Source: Ruminococcaceae bacterium D5 | GTDB taxonomy: Bacteria > Bacillota > Clostridia > Oscillospirales > Ruminococcaceae | Direction of reading: 5' to 3' | DNA length: 64,000 nt | Assembly (NCBI GenBank): GCA_900113995.1 | Contig: FORK01000017.1 | Coordinates: 1 to 64,000 of the forward strand | Shown: in pieces, positions 36,333 through 45,334 of the stretch | Layout: each line of letters begins with the position of its first letter | How positions within the stretch are numbered: position 1 is the first letter of the stretch | Position numbers and translations under genes: made by a program | Notes under the pieces: generated by a model | What the model saw: the letters and a program-made list of their open reading frames with translations, nothing else | Databases searched by the model: none | Told to the model about the DNA's origin: nothing

Positions 36333-37692
36333 CGCGTCCAAACTCCGGGTTGGTGAACTTGGTGTGCTCGCCATCCCATCCGAAAGCCACGGTTCCGGTT
36401 TCGCCGTGGCGGTTTTTTGCGACAATGCACTCAGCCGAGCCGGGGCTGTCGCTTTCCTTGTTGTAGTAGGCGTCTCGATAAAGGAAAAGCACGATATCGG
36501 CATCCTGCTCGATCGACCCGGATTCGCGCAGGTCGGAAAGCATCGGCCGCCGGTCCTGACGGGACTCCGGGCCGCGGGAAAGCTGCGACAGGACAATCAC
36601 CGGGACGTTGAACTCCTTGGCCATGATCTTGAGGGCGCGGGTCATCTCCGAAACCTCCTGCACGCGGTTGTCCGAACGCTTCTTCCCATCCCCGCCGGTC
36701 ATCAGCTGGAGGTAGTCGATCACCACCAGCGAAACGTCGCGCAGGCGGCGCAGCTTGCCCTTCATCTCTCCGATATGAATTCCCGCCGTATCGTCGAGAT
36801 AGACCGGCAAAGGCGAGAGCTTTTGGGTGGCAACGGCAATCTTTTCCCAATCGTCGGTGCTGATGGTTCCGCGCCGCAGATGGTCTGAGGCGATCAGCCC
36901 TTCTGAAGCGATCAGGCGTTCCACCAGCTGCTCCTTGCTCATTTCGAGTGAAAAAATCGCTACCTTTTTATCGAGCTTGGCCACATTCAGGGCCAGATTC
37001 AGGGCAAAGGCGGTTTTTCCCATGCCGGGACGCGCCGCCAGTACCAGCAGGTCGGATTTGTTCAGGCCGGTGATCACGTTATCGAGCAGCGGATAGCCGG
37101 TCGAAATTCCGATATAATCGGCCCGGTCCTCGCCGCCCAGCCGCTGGAGCCGGTCGTAGGTCCCGATGATCACATCTTTGATATGGACAAATCCGGAGCT
37201 GTCCCTTCCCTGGCGGATGTCATAAATTCCCTGTTCTGCAAGGTCCATCAGCAGATTGGGATCGGTGTTGCCCTCGCGCGAGGCGCCGATAACCTCCTCG
37301 AAGGTCGAGATCAGGCTTCGCAGGCAATATTTCTCCTTCACGATCCGGGCATATGCCTCGACGTTCCCGGTGGTCGGTACAATCTGCACAAGCTGCGTCA
37401 GATAAATCTTCGCATCCTGATCGGTCGGGAAGATTTCTTCGCGGCACACCTGCTCAAGAATCGTGACAAAGTCGATTGACTCGGAAGCAATAAACATCCG
37501 CACGATAATCGAAAAAATGTCCCTGTGCTGCTGACGGTAAAAACTCTCCGGCTTCAGGTACTGCAGGACGGTCGGAATGCACTGCGCGTCGATCAGAAGC
37601 GCGCCGAGAACCGACTGTTCGGCCTCCAGATTATAGGGCAGGTCCTGCGGAAGGTCGCCGAGATAGGGGGTCAGCTTGGTTTCCTTTTCGAT
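36325..37692 (-). CDS. dnaB: Replicative DNA helicase DnaB, non-canonical start
   Basis: A 455-residue hexameric helicase. The N-terminal domain is recognisable (LPYNLEAEQSVLGALLID), followed by the RecA-like domain with Walker A ARPGMGKTAFALN and DYLQLM. From the in-frame stop after rplI to position 37503 there is no ATG, GTG or TTG. The GTG at 37503 would delete most of the N-terminal domain. An ATC at 37692 stands 8 nt after AGGAGG and just before the conserved sequence, so it is the likely initiator, or an ATG has been altered. Part of the gdpP-rplI-dnaB-tilS run. Confidence 0.88.
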   Translation of the reverse strand: MEKETKLTPYLGDLPQDLPYNLEAEQSVLGALLIDAQCIPTVLQYLKPESFYRQQHRDIFSIIVRMFIASESIDFVTILEQVCREEIFPTDQDAKIYLTQLVQIVPTTGNVEAYARIVKEKYCLRSLISTFEEVIGASREGNTDPNLLMDLAEQGIYDIRQGRDSSGFVHIKDVIIGTYDRLQRLGGEDRADYIGISTGYPLLDNVITGLNKSDLLVLAARPGMGKTAFALNLALNVAKLDKKVAIFSLEMSKEQLVERLIASEGLIASDHLRRGTISTDDWEKIAVATQKLSPLPVYLDDTAGIHIGEMKGKLRRLRDVSLVVIDYLQLMTGGDGKKRSDNRVQEVSEMTRALKIMAKEFNVPVIVLSQLSRGPESRQDRRPMLSDLRESGSIEQDADIVLFLYRDAYYNKESDSPGSAECIVAKNRHGETGTVAFGWDGEHTKFTNPEFGRDD

Positions 37693-37724
37693 GGCGGAGC
37701 CCTCCTCCCATTCGGTGCAGCCGA

Positions 37725-38168
37725 TTATTCACAGACGGTCAGCTGAACCTTAGCTGAAATCCCCGCATACAGCTTGACGGCTGCCTCATAGTCGCCGTAA
37801 GCTTTGATGTCACTGCCGATCGAAACCTTCTTCTTATCGATCTCGGTGCCGATCTGGGCGCTGATCGCCTCGGCAATCTCCCTGGTGGTTACCGCGCCGA
37901 AAAGCCGTCCCGCAGAACCCGCCTTGGCATGAACCTGAATTTTCAGCTTCGAAAGCTGATCGGCAAGCTCCTGAGCCGCTTTCCGGTCCATCTCGTCGTG
38001 ATAGGCCTTCGACTCCTGCTTGGCCTTCATCTCCCCCACCGCCTGAGTAGTGGCGGGCTGCGCCAGTTTTCTGGGGAGCAGGAAATTGCGGGCATATCCG
38101 TCCGAAACCTCGTGCATTTCACCCTTCTTACCGGTGCCCTTTACGTCGGATAACAAAATCACTTTCAT
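37725..38168 (-). CDS. rplI: 50S ribosomal protein L9
   Basis: A 147-residue L9: N-terminal rRNA-binding domain [18 protein letters not shown] with [13 protein letters not shown], a long connecting helix, and the C-terminal domain with [22 protein letters not shown] precedes the ATG. It lies between gdpP and dnaB, the common order in Firmicutes. Confidence 0.97.
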   Translation of the reverse strand: MKVILLSDVKGTGKKGEMHEVSDGYARNFLLPRKLAQPATTQAVGEMKAKQESKAYHDEMDRKAAQELADQLSKLKIQVHAKAGSAGRLFGAVTTREIAEAISAQIGTEIDKKKVSIGSDIKAYGDYEAAVKLYAGISAKVQLTVCE

Positions 38169-38204
38169 TTGATATTCCTCCCAATCGATATCTGAATGCC
38201 GCCG

Positions 38205-40166
38205 CTATTCCTGCGGCTTGTTGTGCTGGTCGTAGCTTTCAATGGCCTCCAGCAGCTTCTGGCGCGCGTCCTCAAGCGAGATGTTGGGAATCTGGGTCGC
38301 TGCCATTGTCTGATGGCCGCCGCCGCCGAGCGCCTCCATAATCACCTGAACATTGATTTTTCCCATCGAGCGCGCCGACATGGAAACGGTATCCCCGTAC
38401 TCATACAACACGAAGGAAGCGTCCACCCCGCTGATCGACAGCAGTTCGTCGGCCGCCTGCGGCGCCACAAGCTTAATATCCTCGCTGACCGTCGTGTTGA
38501 TGGCGATCGCGCAGCGGTGATAGATTTCAGCCGAGGAAACCAGCCGGGAACGGCTCTGGTAATCATCCATCGTCGAAGAGAACATCTTGCGGACCTCTAC
38601 GGTGTCCGCCCCCTGGCGGCGCAGATAAGCGGCCGCTTCAAAGGTCCGCACACCGGTCCGAATGGTAAAGTTGCGGGTATCAAGCATGATGCCTGCGAGC
38701 AGCGCTTCCGCCTCAATGCGGGTGACATAGCACTGCCTGCCAAAATACTGAACCAGTTCGGTCACCATCTCGGAGGCCGAAGAAGCATACGGCTCATGGT
38801 AAAAAATCACCGCGTTGTCAATATAGCCGACCATCCGGCGATGGTGGTCGATGACCGCTACGTTTTTGCAGAGGTGATACAGCTCGGCCGATTCCAGCAC
38901 ATGTTCAAGATGGGTGTCCACCACGATCAGAAGTGTTCGTGCGTCGATCCGATCAAAGAGATCGGACGGATTATAAAAGCTGTTTTCATATCCGTTTTTC
39001 TCCAGCCGTTCAAGCAGAGGACCGACCAAATTTTTTGTGCGGTTGATTGCCACCGCGGCGGATTTTCCCATCTGGCGGGAGGCTCGCAGCAGACCGACCG
39101 CCGCACCGAGAGAATCGAGATCGGCAAACTTGTGACCCATGATGACAACATTGGAGCTGGTTTCGATCAATTCCGAGAGCGCGGTAGCTACAATGCGGGT
39201 CTTGACTTTGGTACGCTTTTCGATTCCCTTGGAAAGCCCGCCGTAAAAATCATAGCCGTTGGGGGTTTTGACCGCGACCTGATCCCCTCCGCGGCCCTGT
39301 GCCATATCGAGCGCCTGACGTGCGGCCTGTTCACCATCCGGATAGGAGGAAACATCCCTTGCCACGCCGATGGAAAGGGTCACCGGCAGCTTATCAACCC
39401 CCGAAAGGGAGCGCACCCGGTCAAGCAGCACAAAGCGCTTTTCCACAATCCCCTTCATGTAGCGTTCCTCGATCACCGCGAAGAACTTGTCGCGATCGGT
39501 CTTGATGACAAAGCCGTTATTCTCGCTGACAAACTGCTCAATGACATATTCCACCTGGGCGATCAGCTGGGACCGCTCGTTTTCCCGGGCATCCTGAAGC
39601 ACTTCGTCGAGACTGTCGATCATGATCGCGAAAAGACTGGGCCGGGAAAGCCAATACTGCTTGGCATCGTGCTTGAGGGCGGTATCCTCATGCAGGTAAT
39701 AGGTATGCATTCCCTCGTGCGCTCCCTGCCCTTTTACCGTATAAACGCTGTAGTCCCTGCGGTCAATGACCGTAGGGAAACAGCCGCTTTCAGGAATCGT
39801 TTCCCCGAGCAGCCCCGCGACCGGCATCCCGTACCAGTCCCGTTCGCCGAGCACTTTCTGATAGGCATCCTCACTGTACCAGACAATCTCGTTTTTTTCA
39901 TCGGTCACCAGCACAGGCATCGGAATCTCAGTCGGCGTTTTGGCGAGCAGGTCCTCAACGCGCTTGCCGGTGTCCTGTGCGAACCGCTTCAACGCCTGAT
40001 CGGCCCGCATCAGCACCAGCAGAGAAAGGAGAATCACAGCGGCAGAAATAGGAAGAAAAACGCGATAAGCCGTCGGATTCCAATAAAATGCGGCTGCGGT
40101 CAGCACCACAAGCGCGACCAGCGGAATGCGTATCGCAATGCGATAGAGTTTTTCATGCTTTCGCAT
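38205..40166 (-). CDS. gdpP: Cyclic-di-AMP phosphodiesterase GdpP
   Basis: A 653-residue membrane enzyme: two helices (about 10-55), a PAS-like domain, a degenerate GGDEF domain, then DHH (MGHKFADLDSLGAAVGLLR, VIDHHR) and DHHA1 (GGGGHQTMAAT) domains. It hydrolyses c-di-AMP to control osmolyte and wall homeostasis. CAGGAGG precedes the ATG. It is the first gene of the run to ftsH, with a good promoter upstream. Confidence 0.95.
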   Translation of the reverse strand: MRKHEKLYRIAIRIPLVALVVLTAAAFYWNPTAYRVFLPISAAVILLSLLVLMRADQALKRFAQDTGKRVEDLLAKTPTEIPMPVLVTDEKNEIVWYSEDAYQKVLGERDWYGMPVAGLLGETIPESGCFPTVIDRRDYSVYTVKGQGAHEGMHTYYLHEDTALKHDAKQYWLSRPSLFAIMIDSLDEVLQDARENERSQLIAQVEYVIEQFVSENNGFVIKTDRDKFFAVIEERYMKGIVEKRFVLLDRVRSLSGVDKLPVTLSIGVARDVSSYPDGEQAARQALDMAQGRGGDQVAVKTPNGYDFYGGLSKGIEKRTKVKTRIVATALSELIETSSNVVIMGHKFADLDSLGAAVGLLRASRQMGKSAAVAINRTKNLVGPLLERLEKNGYENSFYNPSDLFDRIDARTLLIVVDTHLEHVLESAELYHLCKNVAVIDHHRRMVGYIDNAVIFYHEPYASSASEMVTELVQYFGRQCYVTRIEAEALLAGIMLDTRNFTIRTGVRTFEAAAYLRRQGADTVEVRKMFSSTMDDYQSRSRLVSSAEIYHRCAIAINTTVSEDIKLVAPQAADELLSISGVDASFVLYEYGDTVSMSARSMGKINVQVIMEALGGGGHQTMAATQIPNISLEDARQKLLEAIESYDQHNKPQE

Positions 40167-40212
40167 AGCAGCCCTCCTGTATCAAACAATCCGATGAGTA
40201 AATCTGCACTCC

Positions 40213-40241
40213 ATTATAGACCATCCCCATAAAATTGTAAA
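40213..40241 (-). promoter_or_regulatory. Promoter of the gdpP operon
   Basis: On the minus strand: TTTACA (40241-40236), 17 nt, TATAAT (40218-40213). Confidence 0.85.
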
Positions 40242-40340
40242 TAAAATAACTGAGGATGGATTATCCTTGATGTCGAATTTCTTCGACACCGGACGCAGAG
40301 GGAGCGGACATACCGCATAACCCTGGCGCCCATATACCGT

Positions 40341-40374
40341 ACAGGGCGGCCGTCGCAGGAGACAGCCGCCCTGT
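40341..40374 (-). terminator. Hairpin downstream of RNase J
   Basis: ACAGGGCGGC pairs with GCCGCCCTGT over 10 bp. A weak T tract follows only on the plus strand, so termination is uncertain. No gene lies between 40242 and 40454. Confidence 0.5.
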
Positions 40375-40454
40375 TTGATACGCCGCGCTTCTTTGCGCCG
40401 CCTTTATCGAACCGAGGCGGCCGGACGGCCGCTGCGGGGTTCTGCCGCAAGGGA

Positions 40455-42569
40455 TCAGACCTCCTGAATAATCGGCAGAATGATCGGGCGGCGTTTGGTT
40501 TTGTTGAACAGATAACCGCCGAGCTGATCACGCACCGCCTGCTTGAGGTTGGACCACTCGCGTCCCCCCTGCCCATTGCCGGCGGAAGCAAGCGCCTGGC
40601 GGCAGACCTGGCGCGCCCCCACCAAAAGCTCCTCTGATTCCCGCACATAGACAAAGCCGCGGGAAACGACATCGGGGCCCGCGAGAATTGCGCCGGTCCT
40701 GGAATCGATCGTTGCAACAGCGATGATCAGGCCCTCTTCCGAGAGCATCTTGCGGTCGCGTAGCACGATACTGCCAACATCCCCGATACCGCTGCCGTCC
40801 ACCATAACTGCACCGGTCGGAACAGTAGTCACAGACTTGATTGAATCGGCGGTCAGCTCGATCACCTGTCCGATTTCGGAAACCATGATGTGATCGTCCT
40901 GCATCCCCATCTCAAGGGCAAGCTCCCGGTTTTTGGCAAGGTGCTTGTATTCTCCATGAACCGGGATGAAATATTTCGGCTTGGTCAAGCCGAGAATCGT
41001 GCGAATCTCCTCCCGACAGGCATGGCCGGAAACATGGATTCCCATGCTGCTTTCATAGATCACATCAGCCCCAAGCTTCATTAGGTCGTTGATAACCCTG
41101 CCCACCAGCTTTTCATTTCCGGGGATGGGGTTAGCCGAAATAATGATGAAGTCATGCGCCGTCACGCTGATTTTCCGGTGCTCGCCGCGGGCCATACGGG
41201 TCAGAGCGCTCATTGGCTCCCCCTGGCTGCCGGTTGTGATGATCACCAGCTTGTCGTCCGGAATTCCTTTCATATGATCGACATCGAGTATGGTATCCTT
41301 CGGCGCCTTGAGATAGCCTAGCTCCAGCGCCTTGGCGGTCACATTCTCCATGCTGCGTCCCGAGACGACGACCTTGCGCCCATGCCGCACCGCCACATCG
41401 ATGACCTGCTGAATGCGGTGGACGTTCGAGGAGAAGGAAGCGACGAGAATCCGGCGGTCACCCGCCTTATCAAAAAGCATCTCAAAGGCTTCGCCCACAC
41501 GCCGTTCACTCGGCGTCATGCCCGGACGCTCGGCATTGGTGGAATCGCTCATCAGCGCAAGAACTCCATGGCGCCCCAGCTCGCCGAAACGGGCCAAATC
41601 AATCATCTGTCCGTCGACCGGCGTATAGTCAATCTTGAAGTCGCCGGTATGCACCAGCGTGCCCGCCGGTGTAAAAATGGCGAAGGCACATGCGTCGGGA
41701 ATCGAATGATTCACCGCGATGAACTCTACCGAAATGCTGCCGCAGCGAATGGTATCCCCCGCCTTGACCACATTGAGCTTGGCGCTCTTGAGATTTCCGG
41801 CTTCCTTGAGCTTTCCTTCGACCAGACCGATCGTCAGTCTCGCCGCATACACTGGAATATTGAGCTCCTTGAGCAGGTAGCTCAAGCCGCCAATATGGTC
41901 CTCATGACCGTGGGTCAGAAAAATCCCCCGCACTTTTTCCCGATTCTGCACCACATAGGTAAAATCGGGGATAACCAGATCGATGCCGGGCATATCGTCG
42001 TCCGGGAAGGCAAGTCCGCAGTCAACAATGACAATATCCTGCTGCGTCTCGATCACCGTCATGTTTTTGCCGATCTCCCCGAGGCCGCCGAGCGGGATGA
42101 TGCGAACCGGATTTTTCGCTTCTGCTCTGCTTTGGCGGGGACGGCGTCCGACTTTCTTGGGAGCGGGCGGCTGCGCCGCGGCAATCTCCGCGGCGGCGGA
42201 CTGCGCCGCTTCCTGAACCGGCGCAGGTTTTTTTCTAGGCCGTCCGCGCCGCTGCGCAGGCTTGGCCGGCTGCTCCGGCTCCTGTCTTTCCTTGACCATC
42301 TTGACCGCCTGCGGAGCAGGCGGCTTTCCGCCGCTTCTTTTCTCCGGATGTTCCGGCGTTTTCATCGGAGCTTCAGCCTTCTCTTTCTCCGGGAAAAGCT
42401 CGGTGATGCTGCCGACCAGCCGATCCGCATCCAGCTCGACCCTCCCGTACAGGCCCGTTTCGCTCAGGACAGTCGTTTCAGACTCCTTGCTCTGCGAATT
42501 GGACGCACCCTTGGAACGCCGCGGGAAAAAACGTCTTCCCCCGGCTCCGTTTTTATTATTTTCTGGCAC
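40455..42569 (-). CDS. rnj: Ribonuclease J with long basic N-terminal extension
   Basis: A 704-residue exo/endoribonuclease for mRNA decay. The metallo-beta-lactamase core starts near residue 152 (NPVRIIPLGGLGEIGKNM) with the metal motif HGHEDH, followed by the beta-CASP and C-terminal domains. The first 150 residues are an extra low-complexity, Lys/Pro/Ala-rich region including RRGRPRKK, an AT-hook-like motif, and a second GRRPR. The GTG at 42569 has GGAGGG 7 nt upstream and is preferred over the TTG at 42584. It is monocistronic with a 140-nt leader. Confidence 0.92.
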   Translation of the reverse strand: MPENNKNGAGGRRFFPRRSKGASNSQSKESETTVLSETGLYGRVELDADRLVGSITELFPEKEKAEAPMKTPEHPEKRSGGKPPAPQAVKMVKERQEPEQPAKPAQRRGRPRKKPAPVQEAAQSAAAEIAAAQPPAPKKVGRRPRQSRAEAKNPVRIIPLGGLGEIGKNMTVIETQQDIVIVDCGLAFPDDDMPGIDLVIPDFTYVVQNREKVRGIFLTHGHEDHIGGLSYLLKELNIPVYAARLTIGLVEGKLKEAGNLKSAKLNVVKAGDTIRCGSISVEFIAVNHSIPDACAFAIFTPAGTLVHTGDFKIDYTPVDGQMIDLARFGELGRHGVLALMSDSTNAERPGMTPSERRVGEAFEMLFDKAGDRRILVASFSSNVHRIQQVIDVAVRHGRKVVVSGRSMENVTAKALELGYLKAPKDTILDVDHMKGIPDDKLVIITTGSQGEPMSALTRMARGEHRKISVTAHDFIIISANPIPGNEKLVGRVINDLMKLGADVIYESSMGIHVSGHACREEIRTILGLTKPKYFIPVHGEYKHLAKNRELALEMGMQDDHIMVSEIGQVIELTADSIKSVTTVPTGAVMVDGSGIGDVGSIVLRDRKMLSEEGLIIAVATIDSRTGAILAGPDVVSRGFVYVRESEELLVGARQVCRQALASAGNGQGGREWSNLKQAVRDQLGGYLFNKTKRRPIILPIIQEV

Positions 42570-42722
42570 GAAATAACCCTCCAAATTTAAGTTTTCATGA
42601 ATTACACCGACAAATGAGCCGGCAATTTATGTAAGTTCCACCGCTTATTTTCCGGTCCGCGATGGAAAAAAACAAATCAAATTTTAAACAGGGGCTTCCA
42701 AAAAGCGCCCATATATTTGATT

Positions 42723-42751
42723 ATTATAACTTCATTTCCCGAAATTGTCAA
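42723..42751 (-). promoter_or_regulatory. RNase J promoter
   Basis: On the minus strand: TTGACA (42751-42746), 17 nt, TATAAT (42728-42723), a perfect consensus. The resulting leader of about 140 nt contains a weak GGGC/GCCC hairpin. Confidence 0.9.
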
Positions 42752-42803
42752 TCTCCGCCTCAAAACCGCTGTGTTCATCGCCCCAATTCTCTTTGCGGTC
42801 CTA

Positions 42804-42832
42804 TTGTGCCCCGAGCAGGAATAGTCTATAAT
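42804..42832 (+). promoter_or_regulatory. rnhA promoter
   Basis: TTGTGC (42804-42809), 17 nt, TATAAT (42827-42832), 28 bp before the start codon. Confidence 0.8.
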
Positions 42833-42860
42833 AAAATTAACACAGCAACGGAGGATTTTT

Positions 42861-43316
42861 ATGTCGATCGCACAGGAACAAAACGGAATGGTTTCTATCT
42901 TTACCGACGGAGCCTGTTCCGGAAATCCGGGACCCGGAGGCTGGGGCGCAATTCTGCGCTACCATGGAACCGAGCGTGAGCTTTCAGGCGGTGCCGCACA
43001 GACCACCAACAACCGTATGGAGCTGACCGCGGCGATCGAGGCGCTTTCTGCCCTGAAGCGCCCCTGTTCGGTCGTTCTTTACAGTGATTCCAAGTATCTG
43101 ATCGACGCGGTGGAGAAGGGATGGGCCAAGGGCTGGAGGGCGCGCGGCTGGGTAAAGGCCGACAAAAAGCCGGCGCTGAACTCCGATCTCTGGGAGCGGC
43201 TGCTCGGGCTGCTTGAGATTCATGAAGTTCGCTTTGTCTGGGTCAAAGGACATAATGAACACCCTGAAAACGAGCGCTGCGACCGGATGGCGGTCGCAGA
43301 AAGCAAAAAATTTTAA
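42861..43316 (+). CDS. rnhA: Ribonuclease HI
   Basis: A 151-residue enzyme that removes RNA from RNA-DNA hybrids. The catalytic DEDD residues are in [39 protein letters not shown] and NERCDRMAV, and the basic protrusion ([12 protein letters not shown]) is present. GGAGG lies before the ATG. It is monocistronic, divergent from RNase J. Confidence 0.95.
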   Translation: MSIAQEQNGMVSIFTDGACSGNPGPGGWGAILRYHGTERELSGGAAQTTNNRMELTAAIEALSALKRPCSVVLYSDSKYLIDAVEKGWAKGWRARGWVKADKKPALNSDLWERLLGLLEIHEVRFVWVKGHNEHPENERCDRMAVAESKKF

Positions 43317-43323
43317 AAGCCTA

Positions 43324-43374
43324 TTGCATTTCTCTACTGTTTTGGTATAAAATAATAATCGACCGATTTAGTCG
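43324..43374 (+). promoter_or_regulatory. nifSU promoter with IscR-like operator
   Basis: TTGCAT (43324-43329), 16 nt, TATAAA (43346-43351). Just downstream is CGACCGATTTAGTCG (43360-43374), whose reverse strand reads GACTAAATCGGTC. This matches the type-1 IscR consensus core GACTRWWWYAGTC except for one base. It suggests repression by an Rrf2/IscR regulator according to iron-sulfur status. The regulator gene is not in the window. Confidence 0.6.
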
Positions 43375-43496
43375 TATTTAGGCAGTGAAGATTTAAGCCG
43401 GATGCCTCTGTAAGCCGGCAAAGCATCCCCCTCTTCCCTGCGCCGTTCCCTTGACCTATTAAACTTTCAGACGCGGCCTTGTTGTGCGCAATTAAC

Positions 43497-43515
43497 GTCT
43501 ACTAAATTAGTAGAC
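43497..43515 (+). promoter_or_regulatory. Second palindrome in the nifSU leader
   Basis: GTCTACTAA and TTAGTAGAC are 9-bp arms around a single A. The core ACTAAATTAGT resembles the first operator. It could be a second Rrf2-type site or an RNA hairpin. A further 8-bp hairpin (43554-43571) lies next to the nifS ribosome site GGGAGG. Confidence 0.5.
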
Positions 43516-43585
43516 TTTGCTAACCCGGCCGCCGCTGGCAAACTCACAACGATGACGGTGGTTCCACCGTCCGGGAGGTATCATC

Positions 43586-44788
43586 ATGGAAAAACGCTTT
43601 GTATACGCGGATCATTCCGCAACCACCCCTATTTCCAAACCCGTTCTCAACGCAATGCTCCCCTATCTGACCGAGGGATACGGCAATCCCTCAAGCATCT
43701 ACTCCAAGGGGCGCGAGGCCAAAAAGGCGCTGGAATCCGCCCGCGGGCAGGTCGCTGAAGCGCTCCACGCCAAACCCTCGGAAATCTATTTCACTTCCTG
43801 CGGCACCGAGTCGGACAACTGGGCAATCAAAGGCGCGGCGGCGGCGGGAGCGCGGAAAGGGAAGCGGCATCTCATCACCACCAATTTTGAGCATCACGCG
43901 GTGCTGCATACCATGCAGATGCTGGAAAAAGAAGGATTTGAGGTTACCTATCTGCCGGTCGATAGCCAAGGGCTGATCACCGCCGCTCAGGTGCGGGAGG
44001 CTATCCGGCCCGATACCGCACTGGTCAGCATCATGTATGCCAACAACGAGATTGGCACCATTCTCCCGATTCCCGAGATCGGAGCGGTCTGCCGGGAGGC
44101 CAGGGTTCCATTTCACACCGATGCGGTACAGGCGGTCGGTCAGGTTGCCATCGATGTCGGTGCTCAGCAGATCGATATGCTTTCGCTTTCCGGCCACAAG
44201 CTCAACGCCCCGAAAGGGGTCGGCGTCCTCTATCTGCGCAGCGGCCTTGTGATCGATACCTTTATGCATGGCGGCGCACAGGAACGCGGACGCCGCGCGG
44301 GAACCGAGAATCTCGCCTCGATCATGGGGCTTGCCGCAGCCATCACCATTGCCTCCTTCCAAATTGAGGAGCGCGCGGCGCGCAGGACTGCAATGCGTGA
44401 CCGCCTGATCGACGGGATTCTCGGTCAAATTCCCCGCTGCCGTCTCAACGGCAGCCGGGAGCACCGCCTGCCGGGGAGCCTTAACATCTCATTTGAAGGA
44501 ATCGAGGGAGAATCGCTCCTTCTGCTGCTTGATATGAAGGGGGTCTGCGCCTCCTCCGGCTCAGCATGTACCTCCGGCTCGCTTGATCCGAGCCATGTGC
44601 TTCTTGCTATCGGTCTCCCCCATGAAATTGCACATGGGTCGCTGCGTCTCTCCCTCGGAGATGAAAACACGATGGAGGACGTTGAATATATTCTTGAGAT
44701 TCTCCCCCCCATTATCGAACGGCTTCGTTCCATGTCCCCTGTCTGGGAAAAGCTGATGGCCGAACAGCGCGCACAAAGCGTTGGCTGA
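43586..44788 (+). CDS. nifS: Cysteine desulfurase, NifS/IscS type
   Basis: A 400-residue PLP enzyme that takes sulfur from cysteine. The PLP lysine is in [12 protein letters not shown], the sulfur-accepting Cys in SSGSACTSG, and substrate residues in [11 protein letters not shown] and [14 protein letters not shown] precedes the ATG. A nifU-like scaffold gene follows by 23 bp, and the leader has IscR-like sites, so the pair is an iron-sulfur cluster assembly operon. Confidence 0.95.
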   Translation: MEKRFVYADHSATTPISKPVLNAMLPYLTEGYGNPSSIYSKGREAKKALESARGQVAEALHAKPSEIYFTSCGTESDNWAIKGAAAAGARKGKRHLITTNFEHHAVLHTMQMLEKEGFEVTYLPVDSQGLITAAQVREAIRPDTALVSIMYANNEIGTILPIPEIGAVCREARVPFHTDAVQAVGQVAIDVGAQQIDMLSLSGHKLNAPKGVGVLYLRSGLVIDTFMHGGAQERGRRAGTENLASIMGLAAAITIASFQIEERAARRTAMRDRLIDGILGQIPRCRLNGSREHRLPGSLNISFEGIEGESLLLLLDMKGVCASSGSACTSGSLDPSHVLLAIGLPHEIAHGSLRLSLGDENTMEDVEYILEILPPIIERLRSMSPVWEKLMAEQRAQSVG

Positions 44789-44811
44789 CGGCGGAAAGGA
44801 CGGTAAAAGCA

Positions 44812-45261
44812 ATGCTGTATTCTGAAAAAGTTCTTGATCATTTTTCCAATCCCCGTAATGTCGGAGAGCTTCCCGACGCAAATGGCGTGGGTGAGGTGGG
44901 AAACGCTGTTTGCGGCGATATCATGAAGATGTACCTGAAAATCGAAAACGGGATGATTCAGGATGTAAAGTTTAAGACCTTCGGCTGCGGGGCAGCGATC
45001 GCAACCAGTTCGATGGCCACCGAACTCATCAAGGGAAAGTCCCTCGAGGATGCCCTGAAGCTGAGCAATCAGGCTGTAATTACCGCTCTTGACGGACTTC
45101 CTCCCGCCAAAATTCACTGTTCTGTTTTGGCGGAGCAGGCGGTACGGGCAGCGTTAGCCGACTATTACCGCCGTCAGGGAATCGATCCCGAGCCGATCGT
45201 CGGCAAGCTGAAGGACGATCCTCACCACTGTGAGAGCTGCTCTTCCTGCGCTAACCACTGA
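44812..45261 (+). CDS. nifU: Iron-sulfur cluster scaffold, NifU/IscU N-terminal type
   Basis: A 149-residue scaffold with the three cluster cysteines (VGNAVCGD, FKTFGCGAAIA, PPAKIHCSVLA) and the Asp after the first Cys. The C-terminal tail HHCESCSSCANH adds three cysteines not found in classical IscU. It is encoded directly after the desulfurase that should supply its sulfur. Confidence 0.94.
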   Translation: MLYSEKVLDHFSNPRNVGELPDANGVGEVGNAVCGDIMKMYLKIENGMIQDVKFKTFGCGAAIATSSMATELIKGKSLEDALKLSNQAVITALDGLPPAKIHCSVLAEQAVRAALADYYRRQGIDPEPIVGKLKDDPHHCESCSSCANH

Positions 45262-45263
45262 AA

Positions 45264-45319
45264 AATAAAAAGCCTTTTCCTCTGAATGGCGAGCCATTTA
45301 GAGGAAAAGGCTTTTTATT
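45264..45319 (+). terminator. nifSU terminator
   Basis: A 20-bp outer stem (AATAAAAAGCCTTTTCCTCT with its complement) continued by an inner AATGGC/GCCATT stem; T-rich 3' side. Confidence 0.88.
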
Positions 45320-45334
45320 GGGAGGGAAACGACC

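Noticed and set aside
37503-37503. GTG at 37503 as the dnaB start
   Set aside because: It would remove most of the N-terminal domain, which is clearly encoded upstream in the same frame, and has no ribosome site.
38196-40232. Long plus-strand open frame opposite gdpP (678 codons)
   Set aside because: It is an antisense shadow of gdpP caused by GC-rich codon use; no ribosome site, and its peptide has no domain.
43400-43585. T-box riboswitch ahead of nifS (GGTGG...CCACC hairpin near the start)
   Set aside because: The conserved T-box sequence, specifier stem and terminator are not present; the hairpin is only 8 bp with a tiny loop.
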